Source of the DNA: Aradus depressus
Lineage: Eukaryota; Arthropoda; Insecta; Hemiptera; Aradidae
Direction of reading: 5' to 3'
Length of the DNA stretch: 64,000 nucleotides
Assembly: GCA_963662175.1 (NCBI GenBank)
Contig: OY759217.1
Coordinates: 13,704,562 to 13,768,561, forward strand
The notes beneath the pieces were generated by a model, which ran no database searches, had not been told where the DNA came from, and saw only the letters and a program-made list of their open reading frames with translations. Within the stretch, counting starts at the first letter, position 1, and every line of letters starts with the position of its first letter. Shown piece after piece: positions 1-11,748 of this stretch. The translations under genes and the position numbers were made by a program.

Positions 1-2931
1 GTGTAACTTCTGGTGTGCCCTCGAAACTACGCAGATCTTCAGGGACTATGGGATTAGATGATTTCTACGGGAAGTCCAGAAAGGATGATCACGCCGTCAT
101 TCGCCATGGATATCATATCGAGGTTCCTCGTAATTGAGTTATAAAGTCCTTCAGACATATGGCCAAATCTTATTCTATTATTTTATTTTCTGTTGTAAAT
201 ATTTAATGTTCTTTTCTTCCGAAGCATACATGACTGAAGGGGGATATAGATCCTAGAAACTGGAGGGAATTCCAGAATTGAAATAGAATTATCGTACACA
301 CGGAGAAGGGGCCACTCCATTGATGCTTGTAGAATCCACTTAAAGGGGCGGGAGTTGTTTAATTATTTTTTTTACGCCATGAACCGACTGTTAGAACTGA
401 AGAAAGGGTTTCGCTACTTGATTAATGTGGATGCCGGAATTTACATATGTTTATGAAACTGAGATGGGATTTGAGTGGGCTTATTTTTTTTCTATTTTAT
501 ATTTCGTCGTCGTTCCGGCAGAAGGTAAATATTTGTCGAAGGCCTAAGGAGGCATATGGTTAGGGTCTGGTCCACCCACAATTTTATTGAAGCGGATTGA
601 GGGTATGGGAATTCAGTTGAAACATTGTCGAGGCGTGGGGCCGTTTTGGATGTTTTAACCAGTCAATGAATGTATGCTAGAAATAGAATCATTGTTATTT
701 GCCAATGGAGAGGGTCAACTCCAAGAAGTACAGCGTAAAGTAAAATCATGCTTTGGTCACACATGCATAGGCAAGCCATGCCGAATAGAAAGGAAATTTA
801 AAATCATGTTTGGTCACGCATGATAATGAGGTCGATACCTGAGTATTTGTATTAAATAATTATTTTATATTGGGCACGTTTTTCTTTTTAATGAATATTG
901 GTTAAGTGTATATGCTCAGTGAACGAGCGAGTGTTTAGTGAAGCAAATAAAATATGTGACTTCCAATGTTCATTTAGCCGACATATTTTATTTTAACGGG
1001 AACGGGGGATATTGTAGCATGTCTACCCTATAGACACTAGATAATGCTCAGAACTGGCGATGTCTGCGAGGGAATCGTGATCGCTGGGAGCGAAAATAAA
1101 GAATTATAAAGACACAATGGAAAGGAAGCCAAGATAATTGTCACCCCGTACATTATCTGTTTTTAATATTAGTTTGACTATGTGAAATTACTATCTCTGT
1201 GTTCATGTCCCGACCGATCACCACGTTCTTTCTTTGTACAGCCTAGTTTCAGTATGTGAATTGAGAAGCACTCAGCGTTCATGTCTTGGTCAGTCCCCAC
1301 GTATCTTTTCTATAAGTAATATCAGTTTGACTATGTGAAATTACTTTCTCTGTGTTCATATCTCAGTCGAGCTCCACGTCTCTTCTATGTTTTCAATATC
1401 AGTTTGAATATGTGAATTAGTCGGAGAGACACACTTTGATTTCGGACGGTGCAAAGTCAGTGGGGGTGTAACTTCTGGTGTGCCCTCGAAACTACGCAGA
1501 TCTTCAGGGACTATGGGATTAGATGATTTCTACGGGAAGTCCAGAAAGGATGATCACGCCGTCATTCGCCATGGATATCATATCGAGGTTCCTCGTAATT
1601 GAGTTATAAAGTCCTTCAGACATATGGCCAAATCTTATTCTATTATTTTATTTTCTGTTGTAAATATTTAATGTTCTTTTCTTCCGAAGCATACATGACT
1701 GAAGGGGGATATAGATCCTAGAAACTGGAGGGAATTCCAGAATTGAAATAGAATTATCGTACACACGGAGAAGGGGCCACTCCATTGATGCTTGTAGAAT
1801 CCACTTAAAGGGGCGGGAGTTGTTTAATTATTTTTTTTACGCCATGAACCGACTGTTAGAACTGAAGAAAGGGTTTCGCTACTTGATTAATGTGGATGCC
1901 GGAATTTACATATGTTTATGAAACTGAGATGGGATTTGAGTGGGCTTATTTTTTTTCTATTTTATATTTCGTCGTCGTTCCGGCAGAAGGTAAATATTTG
2001 TCGAAGGCCTAAGGAGGCATATGGTTAGGGTCTGGTCCACCCACAATTTTATTGAAGCGGATTGAGGGTATGGGAATTCAGTTGAAACATTGTCGAGGCG
2101 TGGGGCCGTTTTGGATGTTTTAACCAGTCAATGAATGTATGCTAGAAATAGAATCATTGTTATTTGCCAATGGAGAGGGTCAACTCCAAGAAGTACAGCG
2201 TAAAGTAAAATCATGCTTTGGTCACACATGCATAGGCAAGCCATGCCGAATAGAAAGGAAATTTAAAATCATGTTTGGTCACGCATGATAATGAGGTCGA
2301 TACCTGAGTATTTGTATTAAATAATTATTTTATATTGGGCACGTTTTTCTTTTTAATGAATATTGGTTAAGTGTATATGCTCAGTGAACGAGCGAGTGTT
2401 TAGTGAAGCAAATAAAATATGTGACTTCCAATGTTCATTTAGCCGACATATTTTATTTTAACGGGAACGGGGGATATTGTAGCATGTCTACCCTATAGAC
2501 ACTAGATAATGCTCAGAACTGGCGATGTCTGCGAGGGAATCGTGATCGCTGGGAGCGAAAATAAAGAATTATAAAGACACAATGGAAAGGAAGCCAAGAT
2601 AATTGTCACCCCGTACATTATCTGTTTTTAATATTAGTTTGACTATGTGAAATTACTATCTCTGTGTTCATGTCCCGACCGATCACCACGTTCTTTCTTT
2701 GTACAGCCTAGTTTCAGTATGTGAATTGAGAAGCACTCAGCGTTCATGTCTTGGTCAGTCCCCACGTATCTTTTCTATAAGTAATATCAGTTTGAATATG
2801 TGAAAGTACTTTCTCTGTGTCCATATCTCATTCGAGCTCCACGTCTCTTCTATGTTTTTAATATCAGTTTGAATATGTGAATTAGTCGGAGAGACACACT
2901 TTGATTTCGGACGGTGCAAAGTCAGTGGGGG
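1..2931 (+). repeat. Two tandem 1465-bp deletion derivatives of an LTR retrotransposon
   Basis: Two nearly identical units (2-1466 and 1467-2931) lie head to tail directly before the complete 5' LTR at 2932. Each starts with the first ~213 bp of the LTR (TGTAACTTCTGG...), jumps at about 215 / 1680 to sequence matching 5742 onward in the complete element, and runs through the polypurine tract GTCAGTGGGGG into the next LTR start. Each unit is thus the LTR head plus the last ~1.25 kb of the internal region, with the rest of the LTR, the primer site and gag deleted. The two units share the same deletion junction, so they probably arose by duplication of one derivative. The array may extend left of the window. 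Confidence 0.85.
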
Positions 2932-3431
2932 TGTAACTTCTGGTGTGCCCTCGAAACTACGCAGATCTTCAGGGAATATGGGATTAGATGATTTCTACGG
3001 GAAGTCCAGAATGGATGATCACGCCGTCATTCGCCATGGATATCATATCGAGGTACCTCGTAATTGAGTTATAAAGTCCTTCAGACATATGGCCAAATCT
3101 TATTCTATTATTTTATTTTCTGTTGTAAATATTTAATGTTCTTTTAATTAATAAATATGTTAACTTTCTAGAGTTGGTTCATTCCATTTCCCCCTCCCAT
3201 GCTTCTTCTGGTTGGCAGCAGTAATTAATTATTGTTGATTACTGATGTCAACTGACCGTTAGGAACTTGTAACCGTCCTTCTCGTGGGAGTGCACTTAGC
3301 TATCCAGGCATTGTTTTAATTAAAGTCGCGATTTTAAAAATTTTCAATTTTAATAATTTTTTTCGGTATTAATTAATTGTATATTTACTAATTACGTGAT
3401 TTGCACTCACACGAGAGGGAGAGGTGTTGCA
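2932..3431 (+). repeat. 5' LTR
   Basis: 500 bp, termini TGTAAC...GTTGCA (imperfect inverted repeats, TG...CA). It matches the 3' LTR at 7087-7586 almost base for base; I noticed one difference (TGATTTGCACTC here, TGATTGGCACTC at about 7551-7562). It differs more from the truncated LTR heads at 2 and 1467 (for example GGGAATATGG here, GGGACTATGG there). Confidence 0.88.
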
Positions 3432-3433
3432 AT

Positions 3434-3451
3434 TGGCGCCCGAACAGGGAC
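3434..3451 (+). promoter_or_regulatory. Primer-binding site, lysine tRNA type
   Basis: TGGCGCCCGAACAGGGAC lies 2 bp after the 5' LTR. It is complementary to the 3' end of a lysine tRNA, the primer of many retroviruses and some insect LTR elements. It fixes the LTR border and the element's orientation. Confidence 0.93.
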
Positions 3452-3882
3452 TTGATTTGTTTATTAATTATGCTAATTAGTATAATTAATGAATCCCACT
3501 AATAGGTCCTTAATTAATTAATTAATTATTAATTTTTTCTTTTTTAACGTAGATTCAAGCTTATTAAGCTAAAATGTTATATTTTCTATTAAAGTCGGTA
3601 ATTATAGTCAAAACTGAAGAAGGATGGGTGGGATTAAGGAATGTGAATGACATCATTTATTGATATTTTATTTTTTTTTGACATTTTAGAATTTTCTTGT
3701 AGAGTTTTATAAAACATTTATTTTCATTTTTTTTACGTATTATTATTATTGTTGTATTGTGATGCCATTAGACAGGTCACCATAGAAAGTAGGTTATATA
3801 GTATTTAATTTTTTAGTGGGGTATATAGTATTACAATTTAGTTTGTCTGCTCCACTTTAATTTTAACTGAACGGAAGATAAG

Positions 3883-4503
3883 ATGGCGGACGTCCCGGTA
3901 GAGAGGCCTAAATTTGACCTAGAGGCAGCGCTTAAGGCTCTGCAGGAACAGATTTCGGAACTAAGTAAACAGATTTCGGAACAGGGAAAGGAATTAATAG
4001 CAGATATGCAGGAACAGATTTCGGGACTAGGACAACAGATTTCGAGTGTAGCCCAAAGGTTAGTCGAACAAGGAGACAGATTGGGCGAACAACTTTCGGT
4101 GGTCGCAAATAAGATCGAATCCATTAAACGTAATATGGGTACCGTACAATCTGAATCTAGGCAGGACAATTTAGAAGAGAGATATGATAAGCCTACTTCT
4201 GAAGTTAGGGACATGGTAGGTGTCAGTTATCATGAAGTTACAGGTGGGATCGTGTCAGAACCACAGCATATAGATAAGGAGGTCGAAGAAATAAATTCGA
4301 ACCAAAATATTATTAGTGAGAAGAGATTCGCCGATATCTCGAAGAGAATAGATACTGTTTCGGGTCAAACTCAGATCTCAACCCCAAAACAAGATGACCG
4401 AATGACATTTACCGTACACGAAGGACATAGGGATTGGCCTACGAACCAGACTGTTGCTCGCGAACAGCCGAGCAATGTCACCTTCCAAGATGCCTACGTG
4501 TAA
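3883..4503 (+). CDS. Gag-like protein of the LTR element (N-terminal part)
   Basis: A 206-residue frame starts MADVPVERPKFDLEAALKAL. Residues ~15-75 are a coiled coil with repeated EQIS-type heptads (EQISELSKQISEQ, QEQISGLGQQISS), a common start of insect gag proteins that assemble into particles. The rest is polar. It lies ~430 bp after the primer site, where gag belongs. The TAA at 4501 is followed in the same frame by open sequence to 4710, then further gag-like pieces in other frames (about 4745-4871), so gag is broken. I see no zinc knuckle. Identification rests on position and coiled coil, not on a recognised capsid domain. Confidence 0.6.
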   Translation: MADVPVERPKFDLEAALKALQEQISELSKQISEQGKELIADMQEQISGLGQQISSVAQRLVEQGDRLGEQLSVVANKIESIKRNMGTVQSESRQDNLEERYDKPTSEVRDMVGVSYHEVTGGIVSEPQHIDKEVEEINSNQNIISEKRFADISKRIDTVSGQTQISTPKQDDRMTFTVHEGHRDWPTNQTVAREQPSNVTFQDAYV

Positions 4504-4871
4504 AGTTACGAATGTGGTGAGGTGGCGTTACGTAATAGCGTTTTAGATTTGCCCAACCATTTTGTATACAAATTATTACTATTCTGGGAAGGATCTTACC
4601 AGATTTTAGACAAGGAAAGACCTCAAATTTTTATTTTAGGACATCTCGGCAGCGACGTTGTAGGAGGGATATTTTATACGATCTTACAGAAGCCGTACAT
4701 TAGCGGATAGATATACAAGCAGGCTAAAGTACCGCTAGGGCACTTTTTGAGATTAACGATCTTACTTCAGCCGAGTTATGGGGGCGATTATAGCAGACGA
4801 GATCGCGGCCCTAGAGTCAGGAAAGAGATTTGTGACGTCTCTATGGGTGTCCATCACCAAATATCCCAGGA
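4504..4871 (+). pseudogene. Decayed downstream part of gag
   Basis: After the TAA at 4501 the same frame is open to a TAG at 4708-4710 (a 62-codon frame begins at 4522). A gag-like segment EINDLTSAELWGRL lies near 4750 in another frame. The stretch from about 4790 to 4880 matches, with divergence, the end of the open frame at 9330-9392, which supports this as the original end of gag. Several stops and at least one frameshift separate the parts. Confidence 0.45.
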
Positions 4872-5741
4872 ACAGTTAGGCAAAGTCACACACACATAAA
4901 ACAGACACTATTCTTTATTATTTGGGAATTATTTATTATTTTACACTAACGGCCAACACCTCATTATACAACAACACACAAAGAATCACACATACACATT
5001 TATTGGGGACACGGGATTTATTATTTAGTTACTTTTTTTTTTGTAAATAGGATAAGGCAGACGGGAACTTTCTGGCACTCCCCTGGGGCTTAACATCGAG
5101 CATACCCCCCTTAGTCGAGCTCAAAGATTCCGAAGTGAATCGCCAGGTTGTAGATAAAATTTAGATAATAAGTTAGGATAATTTGTTTATATTTAGTAAT
5201 AGGATATTTTTTTTAATAGTGTTAGTAATCTTTTTTTTTTATATTAGTACTGTTAGGATAATTAAGGTAGGATAGGTTTGTGGGTTCATTTTTATTTAAT
5301 ATAATTGTAGGACGGGGCAGACGAGATATGGACTGGCCATCCAGAGGAAGTTACCTACGTATATAAGTTGATTAGGAAAGTGGATCCGACGAGGCTGACA
5401 GCGGGGTGATGGCACACATTGGTGAATGGTCCTATATGATAAATGTATTCCAAGTATGTTCGTATTATTGTTTGTGATGTTCCATAAATGTATCTCTTCA
5501 ATTTTTTTGTTTTGTATTTTGAGTAATATTTGTATTAGTATCCGACCGTGTGTATCTATTGAAAATGTCACATTAACTCATTTTTATTCTATTTGACCAT
5601 TATGTTAGCCCATTGATATTTTTAAAGTGTATTTGTAACATATATCCAGGTATGGACCTTGTTTATTATGATGCAGTGTCGACCATGGTAGGTCAAATGT
5701 TAATTTTTTTTATCTTATTTAAGAAATCCTAGGGCAAGGTG
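4872..5741 (+). other. Internal non-coding part of the LTR element
   Basis: AT-rich sequence between the gag relic and the segment shared with the upstream tandem units (from 5742). Its start (ACACACATAAAACAGACAC and following) is a diverged match to 9394-9570. A short open stretch near 5311-5390 has no recognisable motif; the 91-residue frame on the other strand (5296-5571) looks accidental. Confidence 0.6.
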
Positions 5742-7086
5742 CCGAAGCATACATGACTGAAGGGGGATATAGATTCTAGAAACTGGAGGGAATTCCAGAA
5801 TTGAAATTGAATTTTCGTACACACGGAGAAGGGGTCACTCCATTGATGCTTGTAGAATCCACTTAAAGGGGCGGGAGTTGTTTAATTATTTTTTATGCCA
5901 TGAACTGACTGTTTGAACTGAAGAAAGGGTTTCGCTACTTGATTAATGTGGATGCCGGAATTTACATATGTTTATGAAACTGAGATGGGATTTGAGTGGG
6001 CTTATTTTTTTTCTATTTTATATTTCGTCGTCGTTCCGGCAGAAGGTAAATACTTGTCGAAGGCCTAAGGAGGCATATGGTTAGGGTCTGGTCCACCCAC
6101 AATTTTATTGAAGCGGATTGAGGGTATGGGAATTCAGTTGAAACATTGTCGAGGCGTGGGGCCGTTTTGGATGTTTTAATCAGTCAATGAATGTATGCTA
6201 GAAATAGAATCATTGTTATTTGCCAATGGAGAGGGTCAACTCCAAGAAGTACAGCGTAAAGTAAAATCATGCTTTGGTCACACATGCATAGGCAAGCCAT
6301 GCCGAATAGAAAGGAAATTTAAAATCATGTTTGGTCACGCATGATAATGAGGTCGATACCTGAGTATTTGTATTAAATAATTATTTTATATTGGGCACGT
6401 TTTTCTTTTTAATGAATATTGGTTAAGTGTATATGCTCAGTGAACGAGCGAGTGTTTAGTGAAGCAAATAAAATATGTGACTTCCAATGTTCATTTAGCC
6501 GACATATTTTATTTTAACGGGAACGGGGGATATTGTAGCATGTCTACCCTATAGACAATAGATAATGCTCAGAACTGGCGATGTCTGCGAGAGGATCGCG
6601 ATCGCTAGGAGCAAAGTATGGGTTGTGGGGTATCAAATTAAAGAGAATTGCATTTGGAAGAGCATGCTCGAAACCAGCGATGTCTGCGAGGGAATCGTGA
6701 TCGCTGGGAGCAAAAATAAAGAATTATAAAGACACAATGGAAAGGAAGCCAAGATAATTGTCACCACGTACATTATCTGTTTTTAATATTAGTTTGACTA
6801 TGTGAAATTACTATCTCTGTGTTCATGTCCCGACCGATCACCACGTTCTTTCTTTGTACAGCCTAGTTTCAGTATGTGAATTGAGAAGCACTCAGCGTTC
6901 ATGTCTTGGTCAGTCCCCACGTATCTTTTCTATAAGTAATATCAGTTTGAATATGTGAAAGTACTTTCTCTGTGTCCATATCTCATTCGAGCTCCACGTC
7001 TCTTCTATGTTTTTAATATCAGTTTGAATATGTGAATTAGTCGGAGAGACACACTTTGATTTCGGACGGTGCAAAGTCAGTGGGGG
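5742..7086 (+). repeat. 3' internal segment with short tandem repeats and polypurine tract
   Basis: This segment also occurs at about 217-1466 and 1682-2931. It holds an approximately 75-bp degenerate tandem repeat (about 6785-7050) whose units carry AGTTTGAATATGTGAA and CCACGT. Relative to the upstream copies it has a ~100-bp insertion at about 6590-6690, made by duplication of a motif reading GGCGATGTCTGCGAG. It ends in the polypurine tract GTCAGTGGGGG at 7076-7086. Confidence 0.75.
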
Positions 7087-7586
7087 TGTAACTTCTGGTG
7101 TGCCCTCGAAACTACGCAGATCTTCAGGGAATATGGGATTAGATGATTTCTACGGGAAGTCCAGAATGGATGATCACGCCGTCATTCGCCATGGATATCA
7201 TATCGAGGTACCTCGTAATTGAGTTATAAAGTCCTTCAGACATATGGCCAAATCTTATTCTATTATTTTATTTTCTGTTGTAAATATTTAATGTTCTTTT
7301 AATTAATAAATATGTTAACTTTCTAGAGTTGGTTCATTCCATTTCCCCCTCCCATGCTTCTTCTGGTTGGCAGCAGTAATTAATTATTGTTGATTACTGA
7401 TGTCAACTGACCGTTAGGAACTTGTAACCGTCCTTCTCGTGGGAGTGCACTTAGCTATCCAGGCATTGTTTTAATTAAAGTCGCGATTTTAAAAATTTTC
7501 AATTTTAATAATTTTTTTCGGTATTAATTAATTGTATATTTACTAATTACGTGATTGGCACTCACACGAGAGGGAGAGGTGTTGCA
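7087..7586 (+). repeat. 3' LTR
   Basis: 500 bp, TGTAAC...GTTGCA, partner of 2932-3431. It is followed immediately by an AT dinucleotide tract. Confidence 0.88.
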
Positions 7587-8373
7587 ATATATATATATAT
7601 ATATTTTTGAAGTATCGAAAAGCTCCAGAGTAAGGATCAGCAACGAAATGAAACCATCAATGTTTGTCATCAAATATGACATCAAAGCGCACCATTGATA
7701 GTGAGGAAACATCGAAACTATTTCATCGATGGCAAAAAAAATGTATGGTTAAATTTCAATATCATGACATGGAAAGTGAAAATAATTATTATTCTATAAA
7801 TATTTTGATTGCTTTTATCAAAATGAAAGAGAAAGAGAAAGTGAGAAATTAAAGAAACTAGAATTACAACTTTTGATGTTGATATCTGACTTAAAATCAT
7901 ACGATTTGAACAGGATTTATTTATTTGTTTTTAAACTTAAGAAGACAAACATTTTTGAGGGAATTAAAAAATGTAATTTAGAAGCAAACATTCCCTCCAG
8001 CTTATTTCTAGTCTTGGTTGTCAACTGACCTTAGAAAATAAGACGTCAGAAAGATATTGTGTATCTCTGAAGGATGAGGAAGCCATTTTGCTATCTAGTA
8101 TTTACTCAATACTGCTTCTGCTCCGAGGTCGATGTCTATAACCTTTACAACGCGATGGCACTGTCGTTTGGCTGAATGAGTATTAAAAATGATGTTTGGG
8201 AATAATATTTTGGTCATTCGATATGATTAGAATTCTCTTGTTTGGTTTTAGGTTTTGTAATTTTTTTTTTTTAATTTTTTGGATTAGTAATTGACTGCTT
8301 CCTGGGTGTTGGGAAAAGGTTGGTGCGTAGGATTTAATTATATTAAATCTAAATCTAATTATATAGTATATAT
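7587..8373. other. Intergenic, AT-rich, no supported gene
   Basis: Between the LTR element and an inverted LTR relic. Short frames on both strands (62, 60 and 73 codons) overlap one another and show no motif or splice context. Confidence 0.6.
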
Positions 8374-8815
8374 TGTAACAACTCTCCTTCTCGTGTGAGT
8401 GCAATTTACGTAATTAGTAAAAATAAATAAAATATAATTAATACCGAAAAATTATTAAAATTGAAAATTATTATATCGCGACTTTAATTAAACAATACCT
8501 GGATAGGTGAGTGCACTCCACACGGGAAGAATGGTTACAAGTTCCTAACGGGGTAGTTGTCATCAGTAATTAATAATAATTAATTACTGTTGCTAACCAG
8601 AAGAAGCATGGGAGGCGGAAATGGAATGAATCAACCCTAGAATAATAACATATTTATTTTAAAGAACATAAAATATTTACAACAGAAAAACAATTGAATA
8701 TGATTTGGCCATATGTCTGAAGGACTTTATAACTTAATTACGAGGTACCTCGATAATGATGCCTGGAGGTGGCGATGTGATCATCCTTTAAGTACTTCCC
8801 GCAGACATGTGATGA
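8374..8815 (-). repeat. Diverged solo LTR or LTR fragment, inverted
   Basis: Reverse complement of the LTR at 2932-3431 with clear divergence. Its 3' terminus reads ...GTTACA on the minus strand at 8374 and abuts TATATACTATA. The head of the LTR is lost or unrecognisable beyond about 8815. Confidence 0.8.
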
Positions 8816-9049
8816 ACGGGAGTTCATTCATTCGTTGAATCGATCAAGCCGGGTCGATAGTTAGATCGAACTGAAGTATGGAATAGATGACTCAGATCAT
8901 GAATTTAAAAAGGATCCATCCAAAGGATTCATAGTTAATTTAGAAAATTTTTTTTTGTATCAGAAAATGTTTTTTTGGTGAGTTTAGTTTATTTCGTAAT
9001 TAATCGAGAATGTATGAAGAATAAATGAAGTATATTAGTTTTTTTTTTT

Positions 9050-9600
9050 TTGTAGTAAATAAGCAAGCGGAGACTGATTGATCCCCTGCAATAAGCAAGC
9101 GGAGACAATTTGTTCTCTTGCAGTATTTGGCGTCTGCACTTTGCTCAGCCTAGAAACAGTAGACAGAGAACTAGCCCGGTCTCTCCGAAGCTTGACGCGC
9201 TTCCTGTATGTCGAGTCACAGGACTGGTTCCCGACGGAGCTGTCGCTTGGTGTCGGAGAGAGGGAGTGCAGATTGCCTCCTCTTTTTGGCATTGGGGGTC
9301 AGTATCTGGAAGGAACGGTCCAACTGGGGGCCAGAGAAGGATTTTTAGCTGATCCTATGGGAATCGAACCTAGCCATCTCAGAAACATTTAGACAAAGCT
9401 AATACACATAAAACATACATTATTACGGGGATTTATGATTTATTTGATACATTTATGTTACACCGTACGGACAACACAACATTAAGAAACGAAATCATTT
9501 TACATTACTCAACTTACACAATACACAGGAGGGGATTTTGTATTATTTTGCATTTTTTTATGATTTTATTTGTATATAGTGTAGATGTGTTAATTTAGGA
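9050..9600 (+). pseudogene. Gag 3' end and following region of a related LTR element
   Basis: The open frame at 9078-9392 (104 codons) ends ...GFLADPMGIEPSHLRNI. Its last ~60 bp and the next ~180 bp align, with gaps, to 4800-5030 of the complete element (shared landmarks: AAAG..ACACATAAAACA.ACA, then GGGGATTT/GGGAATT, then ACACAACA). It is therefore a relative's gag C-terminal region. Its plus orientation is opposite to the adjacent LTR relic at 8374-8815, so the two come from different insertions or a rearrangement. A short direct repeat AAGCAAGCGGAGAC occurs at about 9061 and 9094. Confidence 0.5.
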
Positions 9601-9689
9601 TTAGAGGAATGAATGCTGGTATGAAAGAAATTGAGAGTGAATGATCGCGAAATAAGGGGGGAGACAATATATATATATAGATTTTTATG

Positions 9690-10475
9690 TTGTGTAGCCA
9701 TTTCTAACATACCTATCACTAGTATTAATTTGCATTTTCCCATAAGCGGATTTATGCAACCATTCTAACATATATACCACCATTATTTTGCATTTTCCCA
9801 TAAGCGGATTTGTGCAGTCTTTTCTAACACACATACCACTATTATTTTTTGCATTTTCCCATAAGCGGATTTGTGCAGTCTTTTCTAACATATATACCAC
9901 TATATATATTTTGCATTTTCCCATAAGCGGATTTATGCAGTCTTTTCTAACATATATACCACTATATATATTTTTCATTTTCCCATAAGCGGATTTATGC
10001 AGTCTTTTCTAACATATATACCACTATATATATTTTTCATTTTCCCATAAGCGGATTTATGCAGTCTTTTCTAACATATATACCACTATATATATTTTTC
10101 ATTTTCCCATAAGCGGATTTATGCAGTCTTTTCTAACATATATACCACTATATATATTTTTCATTTTCCCATAAGCGGATTTGTGCAGTCTTTTCTAACA
10201 TATATACCACTATATATATTTTGCATTTTCCCATAAGCGGATTTATGCAGTCTTTTCTAACATATATAGCACTATATATATTTTGCATTTTCCCATAAGC
10301 GGATTTATGCAGTCTTTTCTAACATATATACCACCATTACCTTGCATTTTCCCATAAGCGGATTTGTGCAGTCTTTTCTAACACACTAACCACTATTATT
10401 TATGCATTTTCCCATAAGCGGATTTGTGCAGCTTATTTTTTTTTACATATACCACTATTATTTATGCATTGGCAT
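9690..10475. repeat. Minisatellite, ~61-bp unit, about 12 copies
   Basis: Each unit holds CATTTTCCCATAAGCGGATT, then TGCAGTCTTTTCTAACA, then TATATACCACTATATATA. Copies start at about 9734, 9793, 9854, 9916, 9978, 10040, 10102, 10164, 10226, 10288, 10349 and 10410; the outer ones are degenerate and the central ones almost identical. Frames across it on both strands are repeat by-products. Confidence 0.95.
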
Positions 10476-10479
10476 TGAC

Positions 10480-11748
10480 CCATAAGTTGGTTTCTTACAT
10501 CAGTACATTTATCTTTATTATACATATATGTAAGACCGTAGGAAATGGAAGATTAGTAGATTTGCTGGCAAGTATTTTTTTTAGTTTTTTTTTTGTTGGG
10601 TAAAGAGAGTGAAGGGATAGGATTATTCGCGAGAAGAATTAAGGATTTTATAAATAGTTTCATCTAGATATGTTTTGTTTGAGATAAAAGGGGATATAAT
10701 ATAATTAATAATAAAATAATTAGAATACATGGGGATAATTTTTTCTTTGAGACTTACAAGACGTTACTGAAAACTTAGATATTGAGGAAGTTATTTGGAA
10801 GTTAGAGCTATTAGAGAATAGATAGCTAGATATTTATATTTTTTGTGAGATAGCCTACCCAAGGAAGGGAGGATCCACATTTTCTGCGACGATATATGAG
10901 AATTATAATCTACGATGATATAAGGAGTTATTAGGGATTTTTTTTTTGAGATTAGGAAGTTGAAGTTTTTTTTTTGAGCTATAGGAGGAGTTAGGGAATG
11001 GGCGAAGGCCTAGGTAACGTCGAAATAATGGGATAAGGAATATTTATACTTTGTAGGGGGGAATTTTGTAACTTGAGAAGTTGACATAGGAAGTTGAATT
11101 TTAATTGAACCAAAGATATGTGAAGAAATATTTAGAAAATGATGATGAGGAATGAGGAACTGAATTTAGAAAAGCAACCCAATTATTATTTTTTTTATTT
11201 ATGATTTGAAGTAGAATATAAATTTTTTTTTGAGATTAAGATAGAAAGAAAGATGGAAAGTAAGAAAAGATATTAAGTGGTGAAGCGGCAATATTATAAT
11301 TAAATATAAATTTTGTTTGTTTTGGTACATATGTCCAAAGGATATTAATTACAGTAAAGTTTGCATTTAGGTAATAATATGTTCAATATTTTTTTATATA
11401 TGAAATTTAAAAGACAATTTTATCTGTCTTCCGCTCGTCCAAATTGTAAAGGACTGAGCTCAGTTTATAATTAGTGTGTAAAGAATTTTTTTTGTTTAAT
11501 GTAAATTTGTTGTAAATGACAGTGGGGAATGAAGTGAAGTGACAGGTGCGAGATGAATTTTTGTTGAGGTGGTTTGTGAGCGTAGAGACACCCAAAAGTG
11601 CCGGTTCACGACGACCAATTGGAGGACGACAGGAGTGGATGAAGGCGGAAAAAGGACCAGGATAAAACAGATGAAGAGGGAACCTTTGGAACAAAAATTG
11701 TGATTCTAGAAACACAATTTTCGTTCCAGAAAAAATAGGAGAAGGCAA
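10480..11748. other. Intergenic, AT-rich, nothing recognised
   Basis: Low-complexity purine-rich sequence. Minus-strand frames at 11407-11794 overlap each other and lack any domain, so I do not call a gene. Confidence 0.5.

Larger units (their letters stand above)
2932..7586 (+). mobile_element. LTR retrotransposon, gag-only (non-autonomous), complete
   Basis: Two 500-bp LTRs (2932-3431, 7087-7586) start TGTAAC and end GTTGCA and look nearly identical, so the insertion is recent. A primer site follows the 5' LTR after 2 bp, and a purine-rich tract (7076-7086) precedes the 3' LTR. The internal 3.65 kb has one gag-like frame and no recognisable protease, reverse transcriptase or integrase, so it would need enzymes from a relative. 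The right flank is an AT dinucleotide run. LTR plus lysine primer site suggests a Ty3/gypsy-like element, but without pol the superfamily is not certain. Confidence 0.88.

Noticed and set aside
3831..4214. 127-codon minus-strand frame (serine/cysteine-rich)
   Set aside because: Antisense shadow of the gag coiled-coil frame.
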